Assembly: GCF_009707865.1 (NCBI RefSeq)
Contig: NZ_WMBA01000034.1
Span: 1 to 64,000, forward strand
DNA from: Amycolatopsis pithecellobii
GTDB lineage: Bacteria > Actinomycetota > Actinomycetes > Mycobacteriales > Pseudonocardiaceae
Direction: 5' to 3'
DNA: 64,000 bases
The notes beneath the pieces were generated by a model. That model worked only from the letters and a program-made list of their open reading frames with translations. It was not told the DNA's origin and ran no database searches. The translations under genes and the position numbers were made by a program. Positions 43,472 through 52,327 of this stretch are shown one piece after another; position 1 is the stretch's first letter, and the number at the start of each line of letters is the position of its first letter.

Positions 43472-43501
43472 CCGCTTCGCTGGTCGTCGGATAAGGGGCC
43501 G

Positions 43502-44308
43502 TTACGGGCGGCGCGCCACCCACGTCGTGCGTGTGGTGCGCACGGTCAGGTCGTCGCGGTTGGCGATGTTCAGCGGTCCGTCGCCGCGAAGAAGGGTGTC
43601 GAGGGCGGCCAGATCTTCGGGCTCGGTTGCGGCGTGCTGGTACAACCTGGTCAGGCAGGCCTGTGCGTAGCGGTGGACCGCCGGTGCCGGTGGGGGCGGC
43701 AGGTCGATGGTCACGGGCCGGCGTGCTTCCAGGGCGAATCCGGCGCGCAGCAGGTGGCCGGTCCAGTCGGGTGGGGGGACGGTATTCGTGGCGGCGTGCA
43801 GGCGGGCCTCCAGTCCCGGCCGCCCGATGCCGGCGTCCTCAGGCAGGAAGCGGGGGAAGAAGTCCATCTCCGTGACCGCGAGCAACCCCCTCGGCCGCAG
43901 GCTGTAGAACGCGTGCCGCAACGCGCGGTCGGGGTCTTTGAGGTGGTGCAGGAACGCCGCGGCCCACACCAGGTCGAAAGGCTCGCCGCGCGGCCACGGC
44001 CCGTCCAGGTCAACCTCCAGCGTGCGGATCCGGTCCGCGACACCGTGCGCGAGAGCCCGTTTGACCAGGCGGTGCAGCATGGGCGCCGAGGTGTCGACGG
44101 CCGTGACCGTGGCTCGCGGGAAGTGGTCTGCCAGCGCGAGAGTGCCGGTGCCGGGACCGCTGCCCGCGTCGAGGATCCGCTCGGTGGAGCCATCGGTGAA
44201 CGTGGCGAGCCGGCCCATCAGATTCGTGAGATGGGACTGCAGGACCTCGGCATCCAGCTCCAGCAGCTCTGCCATGGCGATATCGGCGGCGCTCGCGTGT
44301 GTGTTCAT
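43502..44308 (-). CDS. Class I SAM-dependent methyltransferase
   Basis: About 268 residues. Motif I is ILDAGSGPGTGTLAL, with TAVDTSAPML as motif II and FDLVWAAAFLHHLKDPDRAL as the post-motif region, resembling small-molecule O/C/N-methyltransferases. ATG 44308 has GGAAG upstream. It diverges from a cupin-type regulator across 48 bp, which may control it. The substrate is unknown. Confidence 0.85.
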   Translation of the reverse strand: MNTHASAADIAMAELLELDAEVLQSHLTNLMGRLATFTDGSTERILDAGSGPGTGTLALADHFPRATVTAVDTSAPMLHRLVKRALAHGVADRIRTLEVDLDGPWPRGEPFDLVWAAAFLHHLKDPDRALRHAFYSLRPRGLLAVTEMDFFPRFLPEDAGIGRPGLEARLHAATNTVPPPDWTGHLLRAGFALEARRPVTIDLPPPPAPAVHRYAQACLTRLYQHAATEPEDLAALDTLLRGDGPLNIANRDDLTVRTTRTTWVARRP

Positions 44309-44348
44309 GGCTTCCACGCTAACGACGCCTTGTCAGCGCGTCATACAC

Positions 44349-44367
44349 TCTTGCCTATGCGGCAAGA
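44349..44367. promoter_or_regulatory. Inverted repeat covering the start codon of the cupin regulator
   Basis: TCTTGCC and GGCAAGA form perfect 7-bp arms around TATGC, so the ATG lies in the loop. It may be an autoregulatory operator or an RNA hairpin that limits translation. Confidence 0.5.
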
Positions 44368-44941
44368 AGCAGCCATCGACGCCATCGTCCGCCTGCGTAT
44401 CCGCAGCCTGCGCAAGGCCCGCGGCTGGTCGCTGGACAACCTCGCCGAGCGTGCCGGCATCAGCCCGTCGCAGCTCAGCCGCCTCGAGACCGGTCACCGC
44501 CGCATCGCACTGGACCAGCTGACCGCGCTCGCCGGCGCCCTGAACACCTCACTGGATCAACTGGTGGAATCCGCCAACGACGCCGACGTCGTGATCCGGC
44601 CCGAGCAGGACGAGCGCCGCGGACTGACCACCTGGCTCCTCAGCCGCGACAACGGCCCCGGCGGAATGACCGTCGCGAAAATGCGCATCACCGAACAGGC
44701 CGGCACCACGACCCCGGACGACTTCGGCGTCCACCCCGGCCGGGACTGGTTCACCGTGCTCTCCGGAACCGTCATCCTCTACCTGGGCACCCGCGTGATC
44801 CGGGTCGAAGCCGGCCAGGCCGCCGGCTTCTCCACCATGACCCCCCACACGCTGCGCGCCGACCGGGAGCCCGCGGAAATCCTGTGCATCCTCGACCACG
44901 ACGGGGAACGCAACCACCTGGGCGTCGACGCCCACCGGTGA
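44357..44941 (+). CDS. XRE-family transcriptional regulator with C-terminal cupin domain
   Basis: This 194-residue protein has an N-terminal HTH (RSLRKARGWSLDNLAERAGISPSQLSRLE split over residues 16-45) and a C-terminal cupin (DWFTVLSGTVILYLG) of the HTH-cupin family. Such regulators bind small ligands in the cupin barrel and control neighbouring metabolic or resistance genes. It is divergent from the methyltransferase gene and has an inverted repeat over its own start. Confidence 0.9.
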   Translation: MRQEAAIDAIVRLRIRSLRKARGWSLDNLAERAGISPSQLSRLETGHRRIALDQLTALAGALNTSLDQLVESANDADVVIRPEQDERRGLTTWLLSRDNGPGGMTVAKMRITEQAGTTTPDDFGVHPGRDWFTVLSGTVILYLGTRVIRVEAGQAAGFSTMTPHTLRADREPAEILCILDHDGERNHLGVDAHR

Positions 44942-45145
44942 CGATCAAAACCCGGATGACCGCAGTTCGTCCCTGACGACGCCCACGCAAGCCTTCGCCT
45001 GACCTGCGGTGCTGGTCTGCGAGGCTCGCCCGCGCCAGTGAGATCACCGTTCGCACCCTCGGTTACTCACCCTTTTCGGACGAGGTCCGCGACCAGTGGG
45101 GAGCGCACTGTCAGGCCAGCGCCGCAAGAGGGGAGTTGGTCACCG
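44942..45145. other. Intergenic region upstream of the PPK2 operon
   Basis: I see no gene, hairpin or clear -10/-35 in these 204 bp, apart from AGAGGGGAG at about 45127-45135 as the probable ribosome-binding site of the following gene. Confidence 0.4.
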
Positions 45146-46120
45146 ATGAGCGGCAAACGAGCGAAGCGAATCGCCAAGTTCATCGAGCCGTTGCGCGTGC
45201 CGCCGGGTACCCGGGTGGACCTGGCGCACGACTTCGACCCCGGCTACCGGGCCGACTTCCTCCGCAAGAAGGACGGCGTGAACCTGCTCCGCACCGGTAT
45301 CAAGCTGCTGGCGGACTACCAGATGCGCCTGGCCGCTCAGGACACCTACGGGGTGCTGATGTGCCTGCAGGCCCTGGACGCGGGCGGCAAGGACGGCACC
45401 ATCCGGCACGTGATGAGCGGGGTCAACCCGCAAGGAGTGCACGTCACCGGGTTCAAGGTCCCGTCGGCGGAGGAACTGGACCACGACTACCTGTGGCGCT
45501 ACGCGTGCCGGTTGCCGGCACGCGGCGACATCGGGATCTTCAACCGTTCGCACTACGAGGAGGTGCTCGTGGTGCGCGTGCACCCGGAACACCTTGACCG
45601 GCAGAAGCTGCCCGGATCGGCCAGGGGGAAGGACATCTGGAAGCGGCGCTACCGCGAGATCAACGACTGGGAGCGGTATCTCACCGACAACGGGTTCGCG
45701 GTCGTCAAGATCTTCCTCAATCTCTCCAAGGAAGAACAGCGGATCCGCTTCCTCAAGCGGATCGACGTCCCCGAGCGCAACTGGAAGTTCTCCGCCGCCG
45801 ATGTCCGTGAGCGCGGGCGGTGGAAGGACTACCAGTCGGCCTTCTCCGAAATGCTGTCCGCGACCAGTACCCACTGGGCTCCGTGGTATGTCGTCCCGGC
45901 CGACCACAAGTGGTTCGCCCGCATCTGCGTCGGGGCGGTGCTGGCGCACACCCTGATCGAACTGGATCCGCAGTTCCCTGCCGTGACCGAGGCGAAGCGG
46001 GCGGAACTGGCCGATGTGCGGCGTGATCTCGAGGCCGAGGCACCCAAGGGAGCGCTTCCGGACCCGTACCTGGCCGCCCATGACGGGCACGCGAAGGACC
46101 GCCGGAAGGTGCGATCGTGA
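45146..46120 (+). CDS. Polyphosphate kinase 2 (PPK2) family nucleotide phosphotransferase
   Basis: This 324-residue protein has the PPK2 Walker A ALDAGGKDGTIRHV (Gly80-Gly84), FKVPSAEELDHDYLWR, Walker B-like GDIGIFNRSHYEEVLVVRVHP and a lid EQRIRFLKRI. Class I/III PPK2 enzymes phosphorylate nucleoside mono- or diphosphates with polyphosphate. The gene is translationally coupled (GTGA) to a cation P-type ATPase, suggesting local supply of ATP from polyphosphate. ATG 45146 is preferred. Confidence 0.9.
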   Translation: MSGKRAKRIAKFIEPLRVPPGTRVDLAHDFDPGYRADFLRKKDGVNLLRTGIKLLADYQMRLAAQDTYGVLMCLQALDAGGKDGTIRHVMSGVNPQGVHVTGFKVPSAEELDHDYLWRYACRLPARGDIGIFNRSHYEEVLVVRVHPEHLDRQKLPGSARGKDIWKRRYREINDWERYLTDNGFAVVKIFLNLSKEEQRIRFLKRIDVPERNWKFSAADVRERGRWKDYQSAFSEMLSATSTHWAPWYVVPADHKWFARICVGAVLAHTLIELDPQFPAVTEAKRAELADVRRDLEAEAPKGALPDPYLAAHDGHAKDRRKVRS

Positions 46121-48858
46121 TGGCCGAGACAACGCAGGCGTCGCACGTCGGCGTCCCGGTGAGCAACGAGTGGTACGCGCGCTCCGCCCATGACGTCGCC
46201 ACCACACTGGCCGTCGACCCCGCCGACGGGCTGAAATCGGCGACCGCGGCGGAACGCCTGCGCGCCAACGGACCCAACGCCCTGCCCGAAGAGCGCGGGA
46301 AACCGGGCTGGCGGCGGTTCCTGGAGCAGTACCGCTCCTACATGCAGATCATCCTTCTCGCGGCGGTCGTGGTCTCCGCGGTGATCGCCGAGTGGGGCAC
46401 GGCTTTGCTGCTGCTGGTGCTCACGGTGCTCAACGCGGTCGTGGGACTTCGCCAGGAGGGCAAGGCCGAGAGTGCGATGAACGCGCTGAGGTCGCTGGTG
46501 AAGGCGACGGCCAGGGTGCGCCGCGACGGCGCCGTGCTGGAGCTGGCCGCCGAGGACCTCGTCGTCGGCGATGTCGTTCTTCTGTCCGCGGGCGATCAGG
46601 TCCCGGCCGACGGGCGGATCGTCGACGCGAACTCCCTGCAGATCGACGAATCGGCACTGACCGGCGAGAGCGTTCCGGTGGCGAAGGAAGCGCGCACCCT
46701 CGATGGCGCGCAGGCGAGTCCGGGCGACCAGACGAACATGGCCTTCATGAACACCCCGGTGACCCACGGGACCGGCGTCATGATCGTCACCGGGACCGGC
46801 GCGGACACCGAAGTCGGCAAGATCTCGGCCATGCTCACCGCCACGGCGCGGGAGAAGTCGCCGCTGACCAAGGAACTCGACCAGCTGACGCTGTGGATCG
46901 CGGCCGCGGCCGGCCTCACCATGATCGTGATGTTCGTGCTGGGGCGCAGCCGCGGTGACGCGTGGGACGTGTTGTTCATCAGCGCGGTCGCGCTGGCGAT
47001 CGCGGCCATTCCGGAAGCTCTGCCCACGGTGACACAGACGATCCTGTCCCTCGGCGGGATCGACCTCGCCAAGCGCAACGCCATCGTCAAGGAACTCCCG
47101 TCCGTCGAGACGCTCGCGTTCACGTCGGCGATCAACTCCGACAAGACCGGCACGCTCACGATGAACCAGATGACGGCGGTCGAGATCGTGACGGCGGGTA
47201 ACCGCTACACCGTCTCGGGCACCGGCTACGGCCTGGACGGCAAGATCCACCACGACGTGGGCACCTCGCCGTCCGTCGAGACCGCGATCCTCCCCTTCGT
47301 CGTGGCGAGCGACGCGCAGTTGACCGACGGCAAGGTCGTCGGCGACCCGACCGAAGGAGCCCTCGTCGTCCTCGGCCACAAGGCGGGCCTCGACATCGAC
47401 GCGACACGGGAAAAGCTGCCGCGGCTGGCCACGCTCCCGTTCGACCCGACCTACAAGCTGATGGCCACGTTCAACGCCGGCACCGACGGGCACGGGCGGC
47501 GGGTCGTCCGGTGCTTCGTGAAGGGCGCCGCGCCGGCAGTGATGAGCCGGGCGTCCGCCGCCCTGTCCGACGAGGGGCAGATCCCCTGGGACACCGAAGC
47601 CCAGAACCGCGCGGTCGCGCAGATGGAGCGGATGGAACACGAGGGCCTGCGGGTCATGGCGGCCGCGGTCCGCGATCTCGACGCGGCGGACTTCGACCCC
47701 GACGGTGACCTGCTCGGCTACGTCACCGACCTGCGGGTGACCAGCCTCGTCGGCATGGTCGATCCCCCGCGCGACGAGTCGAAGGCCGCGGTCGCGAACG
47801 CCCAGGCCGCCAACATCCGGGTCCGGATGGTCACGGGCGACGACATCACCACGGGCGCGGCAATCGCCGCACAGCTCGGGATTCCCGGTTCGGCGGTCTC
47901 CGGCGCCGAGTTCGCGGCGCTGCCGGAGAACGTCCGGCTCGCGCGGATCGACGAGATCGGCGTCCTGGGCCGGGTGGCCCCCGAGCACAAGGTGCTGCTC
48001 GCCGACACGCTGAAGAAGAACGGGGACGTCGTCGCGATGACCGGTGACGGCGTCAACGACGCGCCGGCGATCAAGGCGGCCGACATCGGCATCGCGATGG
48101 GCAGTGGCACCGAGGTGGCCAAGAACGCCGGGCGGATGATCCTGTCCGACGACAACTTCGCGACGATCGTCTTCGCGGTCGAGCAGGGCCGAAAGATCTA
48201 CGACAACCTGACGAAGTACATCCGCTTCGTGCTGATCCTCCTGGTCGTCTTCGTCCTGACGTTCCTGGGTGCCAGCCTGCTCAACATCGCCGCGGGTGAA
48301 CCGTTCAGCCCGGCCCAGGTGCTCTGGATCCACTTCTTCGTCAACGCCGCATTCGGGTTCGCCCTCGGCTTCGACCGGGAGACGCCGGGGCTGATGCGGC
48401 GGCGCCCGCGCCCGCGTGGCGAGTCCGTGCTGACACCCGGCCTGGTCACGACGATCGGGCTCGTCGGGTTGTACATCGCCGTTTCGCTGCTCCTGCTGAT
48501 CAGCTTCGGCGAAGGGGCCTTCGGCAGCCTCGATGTCAGCCGGTCCATCGCCTTCACGGCGTTCGCGGTCTGCCTGATCGTCGCCGCGCTCGAATGCCGC
48601 AGCGGCACGGAAACCGTGCTCACGACCACCACATTCGACAGCAAGCAGATGAACCGGGCACTGCTCGTCGAGGGTGTGCTGGCCGTGCTGGTCACCCAGA
48701 TGGACGTCTTCAACCGGCTCCTCGGGACGACTCAGCTCAACCTGACGCAGTTCCTGCTGGCCCTCGCGCCGGCCGCCGGGCTGTTGCTGTGCTGGGAGGC
48801 GGGCAAACTCATCGCCCGGAACATGCACCGCGAGCGGGTGATCGGCTCCCGCTCGTGA
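46117..48858 (+). CDS. P-type cation-transporting ATPase (P2 type)
   Basis: This 913-residue protein has the P2 layout: N-terminal cation-ATPase domain, ALTGESVPV in the A-domain, IPEALPTV in TM4, the phosphorylation motif SDKTGTLT (Asp342), VKGAAPAVM in the N-domain and TGDGVNDAPA in the P-domain. A long C-terminal six-helix block follows. P2 pumps move Ca, Na/K or Mg/Mn; TM4 PEALP rather than PEGLP leaves the ion open. The start is GTG 46117, overlapping the PPK2 stop, or ATG 46120. Confidence 0.9.
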   Translation: MMAETTQASHVGVPVSNEWYARSAHDVATTLAVDPADGLKSATAAERLRANGPNALPEERGKPGWRRFLEQYRSYMQIILLAAVVVSAVIAEWGTALLLLVLTVLNAVVGLRQEGKAESAMNALRSLVKATARVRRDGAVLELAAEDLVVGDVVLLSAGDQVPADGRIVDANSLQIDESALTGESVPVAKEARTLDGAQASPGDQTNMAFMNTPVTHGTGVMIVTGTGADTEVGKISAMLTATAREKSPLTKELDQLTLWIAAAAGLTMIVMFVLGRSRGDAWDVLFISAVALAIAAIPEALPTVTQTILSLGGIDLAKRNAIVKELPSVETLAFTSAINSDKTGTLTMNQMTAVEIVTAGNRYTVSGTGYGLDGKIHHDVGTSPSVETAILPFVVASDAQLTDGKVVGDPTEGALVVLGHKAGLDIDATREKLPRLATLPFDPTYKLMATFNAGTDGHGRRVVRCFVKGAAPAVMSRASAALSDEGQIPWDTEAQNRAVAQMERMEHEGLRVMAAAVRDLDAADFDPDGDLLGYVTDLRVTSLVGMVDPPRDESKAAVANAQAANIRVRMVTGDDITTGAAIAAQLGIPGSAVSGAEFAALPENVRLARIDEIGVLGRVAPEHKVLLADTLKKNGDVVAMTGDGVNDAPAIKAADIGIAMGSGTEVAKNAGRMILSDDNFATIVFAVEQGRKIYDNLTKYIRFVLILLVVFVLTFLGASLLNIAAGEPFSPAQVLWIHFFVNAAFGFALGFDRETPGLMRRRPRPRGESVLTPGLVTTIGLVGLYIAVSLLLLISFGEGAFGSLDVSRSIAFTAFAVCLIVAALECRSGTETVLTTTTFDSKQMNRALLVEGVLAVLVTQMDVFNRLLGTTQLNLTQFLLALAPAAGLLLCWEAGKLIARNMHRERVIGSRS

Positions 48859-49062
48859 GCGTAGTCGATCATTTGCGCCCGGAATTTCCGGATGCTTCGG
48901 CGACCCGCACAACATTCCATCACTTTGCGCAACGACTCGATCACTAACCGTGCCAAAATGAACTCGGCTACAAAATGAATCTTCTGTAGCTGAGTTATGT
49001 TCAAGTAAGAGTTACCACAACCCAAGTTAAGAGATATATAACTGATTAGCTAAGCTGACACT
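48859..49062. other. AT-rich intergenic region with a 12-bp inverted repeat
   Basis: About 120 bp (48940-49060) is strikingly AT-rich for this genome. AACTCGGCTACA (48961-48972) pairs, with one G-U, with TGTAGCTGAGTT (48985-48996). A TATATA at 49035-49040 and TAAGCT at 49051-49056 could be -10 elements for the next gene; the latter leaves six bases to GTG 49063. Confidence 0.6.
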
Positions 49063-50175
49063 GTGGTTGAGCAGGAGTTGTCCAAGACCGACGGTGCGTC
49101 CGACGTGGCTCGATGCGGGTTTCGCCGATGCCGGGAGCCGTTACCCCCGCCAGGGCCGCGCGGAGGGCGGCCGTACGAGTTCTGTCCGGACCGGACGTGG
49201 CCGGGCGGCAAAAGCTGCAAGCAGCTCACCGCGGCGGAGCAGGCTCTGCGCGAGGCGCTGGGCGAGGACGCGGTGCCGACCGCGGCGCTACGCGAGGCGG
49301 GGGAGGCCTTCGGTAGCGCCGCCGCCGCGGTGAGCGAACCGCTGCGGGCACTGAGCAACGCGCTCGACGCCATCACCGCGCGGCTGCAGCAGGAAGTCAC
49401 GGCCGCGGTGACCCGCGCGGAAACCGCGGAGCTGGCCGTCCGCGACGCCGAGCGGCAGCGGGACGCCGCCCTGGCGACGGCGACCGAAGCGCAGGAAGCG
49501 GTCCGCGACGCCGCGGTGAAAGTCGAGGAGGCTGAACAAGCCCAGGCCGTGGCGGAGACGGCGGCACAAGAGGCCGTCCACGCTCGTTCGGTGGCGCAGC
49601 TGGACCAGGCTCGGGCCGAAGCCGCCGCGGCCGCGATCGGCGAGCAAGCCGAGAAGTCCGCTGCGGACGCCGCGGCTCAGCGTGCCCGCGCTGACGACCT
49701 GGCCGGTCAGCTGTCGAGCCGTGCCGAGGAGCTGTCCGCGCGCACGGCCGAACGCGACGCCGCGCAGGCCGCACTGCAGGAATTCCAGCACCAGGCCAAA
49801 ACCCTGGAACGCATCCTGACCACCCAGAAAACCGAACTCACCGGCGAGCTGGAGAACATCCAGGGGCAGCTGCGCCAGTCCGAGGTTCGCACTCAGAACC
49901 TCATCGCCGAGCACCACACCCGCGACACGGAACTGCGGACACGACTCGGCGAAGCCCACGCCGAGCTGGCTGGTGTCGGTGGCCAACTCGAGGCGGTCCG
50001 TACCCAGCTCTCGGAGTCGGCCGCCCGCCACAAGCAGCTCACCGCGCTGCTGTCACGGGTGCGCCGCCGCGCTCTGGCCGCAGCGGCGGAACCACCCACC
50101 GCCCTGCGCGACGACCTGCTGACGATCCTCCTCGACGACACTCCCGCCGCCGAAACCAGTGAGCACCAGGACTGA
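49063..50175 (+). CDS. Zinc-finger plus long coiled-coil protein (KfrA-like architecture)
   Basis: This 370-residue protein begins with a zinc-finger-type segment (CGFRRCREPLPPPGPRGGR, then FCPDRTWPGGKSC) and continues with about 280 residues of Ala/Glu/Gln/Arg heptads forming a long coiled coil. The layout (small DNA-binding head, long coiled coil) recalls KfrA plasmid-segregation proteins and related nucleoid proteins, but no family can be assigned. The AT-rich promoter region is unlike its surroundings and hints at acquisition. Confidence 0.7.
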   Translation: MVEQELSKTDGASDVARCGFRRCREPLPPPGPRGGRPYEFCPDRTWPGGKSCKQLTAAEQALREALGEDAVPTAALREAGEAFGSAAAAVSEPLRALSNALDAITARLQQEVTAAVTRAETAELAVRDAERQRDAALATATEAQEAVRDAAVKVEEAEQAQAVAETAAQEAVHARSVAQLDQARAEAAAAAIGEQAEKSAADAAAQRARADDLAGQLSSRAEELSARTAERDAAQAALQEFQHQAKTLERILTTQKTELTGELENIQGQLRQSEVRTQNLIAEHHTRDTELRTRLGEAHAELAGVGGQLEAVRTQLSESAARHKQLTALLSRVRRRALAAAAEPPTALRDDLLTILLDDTPAAETSEHQD

Positions 50176-50211
50176 CGACGCGGCGGGCCCGTTGATGGGT
50201 ATCGTGCCGGG

Positions 50212-50973
50212 GTGGAGGAGATCGCGGCGTTACTGCGAGCCGCCGGGTGTGTGTTCGCCGAGGAGGAGGCCGCGCTGCTCGTCGCCGCCGCGGGGAACGA
50301 AGCCGGGTTGGACGCGCTGGTCGCACGCCGCGCCGGCGGTGAACCCCTCGAATACGTCCTGGGGTGGGCGGAGTTCCACGGCCTGCGCATCGCGGTCGAA
50401 CCGGGCGTCTTCGTCCCCCGGCGCCGCACGGAATTCCTTGTGGCCCAAGCAATCCAGGTCGCCGGCCCGGCGCCCGTCGTGGTCGATCTGTGCTGTGGCA
50501 CCGGCGCGATCGGCGCGGCGGTGGCCGCTGCGGTGCCGGGCGCGGAACTCTACGCGGCCGATATCGACCCGGCGGCGGTCCGGTGCGCGCGCCGCAACGT
50601 GCCGGGGCGCGTCTTCGAGGGCGACCTGTTCTCAGCGCTGCCCCGGGAGCTGCGGGGCCGCGTCACGCTGCTGCTGGCGAACGTCCCGTACGTCCCCGCC
50701 GACGCGATCGCGACCATGCCACCGGAAGCGAGGCTCTACGAACCCCGGACCGCACTCCACGGCGGTGACGACGGACTCGACGTGCTGCGCCGGGTGGCTG
50801 CCGCGGCACCCGCCTGGCTCGCACCCGGCGGTCACCTTTTCGTCGAAACGAGCGAACACCAAGCACCGGCGGCCACCGGCATCTTCGCGCGCGCAGGCCT
50901 GACTCCGGCGGTCACCACCAGCGAAGACCTGGGCGCCACCGTTCTCCGTGGCACGTCCCGGGTGAACGAGTGA
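50212..50973 (+). CDS. PrmC-related protein glutamine-N5 methyltransferase (TIGR03704 type)
   Basis: This 253-residue protein has the HemK/PrmC layout: N-terminal helical domain with PLEYVLGWAEFHG, FVPRRRTEFLV, SAM motif VDLCCGTGAIG and the substrate motif ANVPYVP in place of NPPY. This variant matches an actinobacterial PrmC-like group whose target is unknown. It need not be the release-factor methyltransferase itself. GTG 50212 is the start. Confidence 0.85.
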   Translation: MEEIAALLRAAGCVFAEEEAALLVAAAGNEAGLDALVARRAGGEPLEYVLGWAEFHGLRIAVEPGVFVPRRRTEFLVAQAIQVAGPAPVVVDLCCGTGAIGAAVAAAVPGAELYAADIDPAAVRCARRNVPGRVFEGDLFSALPRELRGRVTLLLANVPYVPADAIATMPPEARLYEPRTALHGGDDGLDVLRRVAAAAPAWLAPGGHLFVETSEHQAPAATGIFARAGLTPAVTTSEDLGATVLRGTSRVNE

Positions 50974-50984
50974 TCGCGCTGCGG

Positions 50985-51250
50985 TCGAGGTGGTGGGTGA
51001 CGATCGCCTGTCGGCACCGACCACGAGGTCCGCTTCGACGGTGGAGCCGTCGGCGAAGTGCAGCTGCCGGGGGCGGCCGCGATCGATTTCCGGCTTGAAC
51101 CGCTCACCGTCGGCGGGGGCGTGGAACAGGACCGTGCCGGCCGGGTCCACCTGGCGCAGCCCCTGCCCCTCAGGGCGGGCCAGCTGGGGGAACTCCCCCG
51201 CAGGTCAGGCCGCCGGGTCCTGCCCCGATGGGGCGCCGCGAGCAACCGAA
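50985..51250 (-). pseudogene. Decayed FAD-dependent monooxygenase
   Basis: On the minus strand a piece of the FAD-binding motif (GAGPGGLTC) is followed, out of frame, by FPQLARPEGQGLRQVDPAGTV, then APADGERFKPEIDRGR, then DGSTVEADLVVGAD. These are fragments of a PHBH-type flavoprotein monooxygenase with internal deletions and a frameshift; the C-terminal half is missing. The rest of the 493-bp gap up to 51466 has only the operator and ribosome-binding site of the following gene. Confidence 0.7.
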
Positions 51251-51439
51251 GGGTCAAACCATCCTGCGTTGCGCGACTACGCCCAGAAGATGTGGCTACG
51301 TCACACCAAGCACACTCGCCCAGTTCGCCGCCGAAGCCCCCCGCGTGGCCCACACCGGTGACAACCCTCGCCACGCCCTCACCCGGGCCTGGATCACATG
51401 CACTTTCCCCGAGACCCAAACGGCGATATTGTGCTCGAG

Positions 51440-51450
51440 TATCGATATTT
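51440..51450 (+). promoter_or_regulatory. TATCGATA palindrome, probable GntR operator (site 1)
   Basis: TATCGATATTT occurs 17 bp before the FAH gene start. The same 11-mer occurs in inverse orientation upstream of the dioxygenase gene (55095-55105). The palindromic core is TATCGATA. The GntR gene between them is the likely regulator. Confidence 0.6.
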
Positions 51451-51466
51451 CTGGAGGTGCTCGATC

Positions 51467-52327
51467 GTGCGTGTGGCAACTGTGCAGGGTCGCCTGGGGT
51501 TGCAAGGCCCCACCGGGTTCGTCGACGTCGCATCGGCAAGCGGCGGTCGTTTCCAGCCCGACCCGCAAGCCGTGTTCGACGTGTGGGAGGAGTTCACCGA
51601 TTGGGCGCACACCTACCTGGGGGAGTCCGATACGCCCCCGGCGCTGCCCGGTGATCTCGAGCTCGGCCCGCCCGTTCCGCGTCCCCGCCAGGTCTTCGCC
51701 ATCGGCCTGAACTACGCCGAGCACGTGGGGGAGTCCGGCCTGGCGCAGCCGGACAGCCCGGCCGTGTTCACCAAGTTCCCGACGTGCCTTGCGGGCCCGG
51801 CCGAGTCCGTCCGCCTCCCCAGCGAGTCGGTCGACTGGGAGGTCGAACTCGTCGTGGCCATCGGGCGGCGCGGCGAGCGGGTCAGCGAGGAAAAGGCCTG
51901 GGAGCACGTGGCGGGTGTGACCGTCGGCCAGGACCTGTCCGAGCGCGCCGTGCAGCTGGCCGGCCCGGCGCCCCAGTTCTCGCTGGGCAAGTCCTATCCG
52001 GGCTTCGGGCCGACCGGGCCGGTGCTCGTCACCCCCGACGAACTGACCGATCCCGATGATCTCGAACTCGGCTGCCGGATCGAAAACGGGGAGACACTCC
52101 AGCTCGGCCGCACCGGCGAACTGATTTTCGGTGTGCCGGAATTGATCGCACGACTGTCCGCGGTGTGCCCACTGTTGCCGGGTGATCTCATTTTCACCGG
52201 CACCCCATCCGGCGTCGGAATGGCCAGGAAACCACCGATGTTTCTGAAACCGGGCGATGTCCTGGTCAGCTGGATCGACCAGATCGGCGAGCTGCGCAAC
52301 CCTTTGGTGGCAGCAGATGCCGGCTGA
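51467..52327 (+). CDS. Fumarylacetoacetate hydrolase (FAH)-family C-C hydrolase
   Basis: This 286-residue protein has the FAH core: FAIGLNYAEHVGE, the metal ligands in DWEVELVVAIG, VGQDLSER, and FTGTPSGVG near the C-terminus. Family members cleave acylpyruvates or fumarylacetoacetate. GTG 51467 is used because GGAGGTG lies about 8 bases upstream. It overlaps the acetoacetate-CoA ligase gene, suggesting that hydrolysis releases an acetoacetate-type product that is then activated. Confidence 0.9.
   Translation: MRVATVQGRLGLQGPTGFVDVASASGGRFQPDPQAVFDVWEEFTDWAHTYLGESDTPPALPGDLELGPPVPRPRQVFAIGLNYAEHVGESGLAQPDSPAVFTKFPTCLAGPAESVRLPSESVDWEVELVVAIGRRGERVSEEKAWEHVAGVTVGQDLSERAVQLAGPAPQFSLGKSYPGFGPTGPVLVTPDELTDPDDLELGCRIENGETLQLGRTGELIFGVPELIARLSAVCPLLPGDLIFTGTPSGVGMARKPPMFLKPGDVLVSWIDQIGELRNPLVAADAG

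Noticed and set aside
45829..48915. A 1028-codon open frame on the minus strand across the P-type ATPase gene
   Set aside because: It is a shadow of the strongly motif-supported ATPase on the other strand; its sequence is low-complexity Arg/Gly/Asp-rich with no domain. The same holds for the long antisense frames at 26149-28785, 28644-30590 and 23368-25074.
50632..51539. Minus-strand open frames read as an intact monooxygenase
   Set aside because: The flavoprotein motifs are split across frames with internal deletions, and the 3' part is antisense to the PrmC-like gene; annotated as a pseudogene instead.
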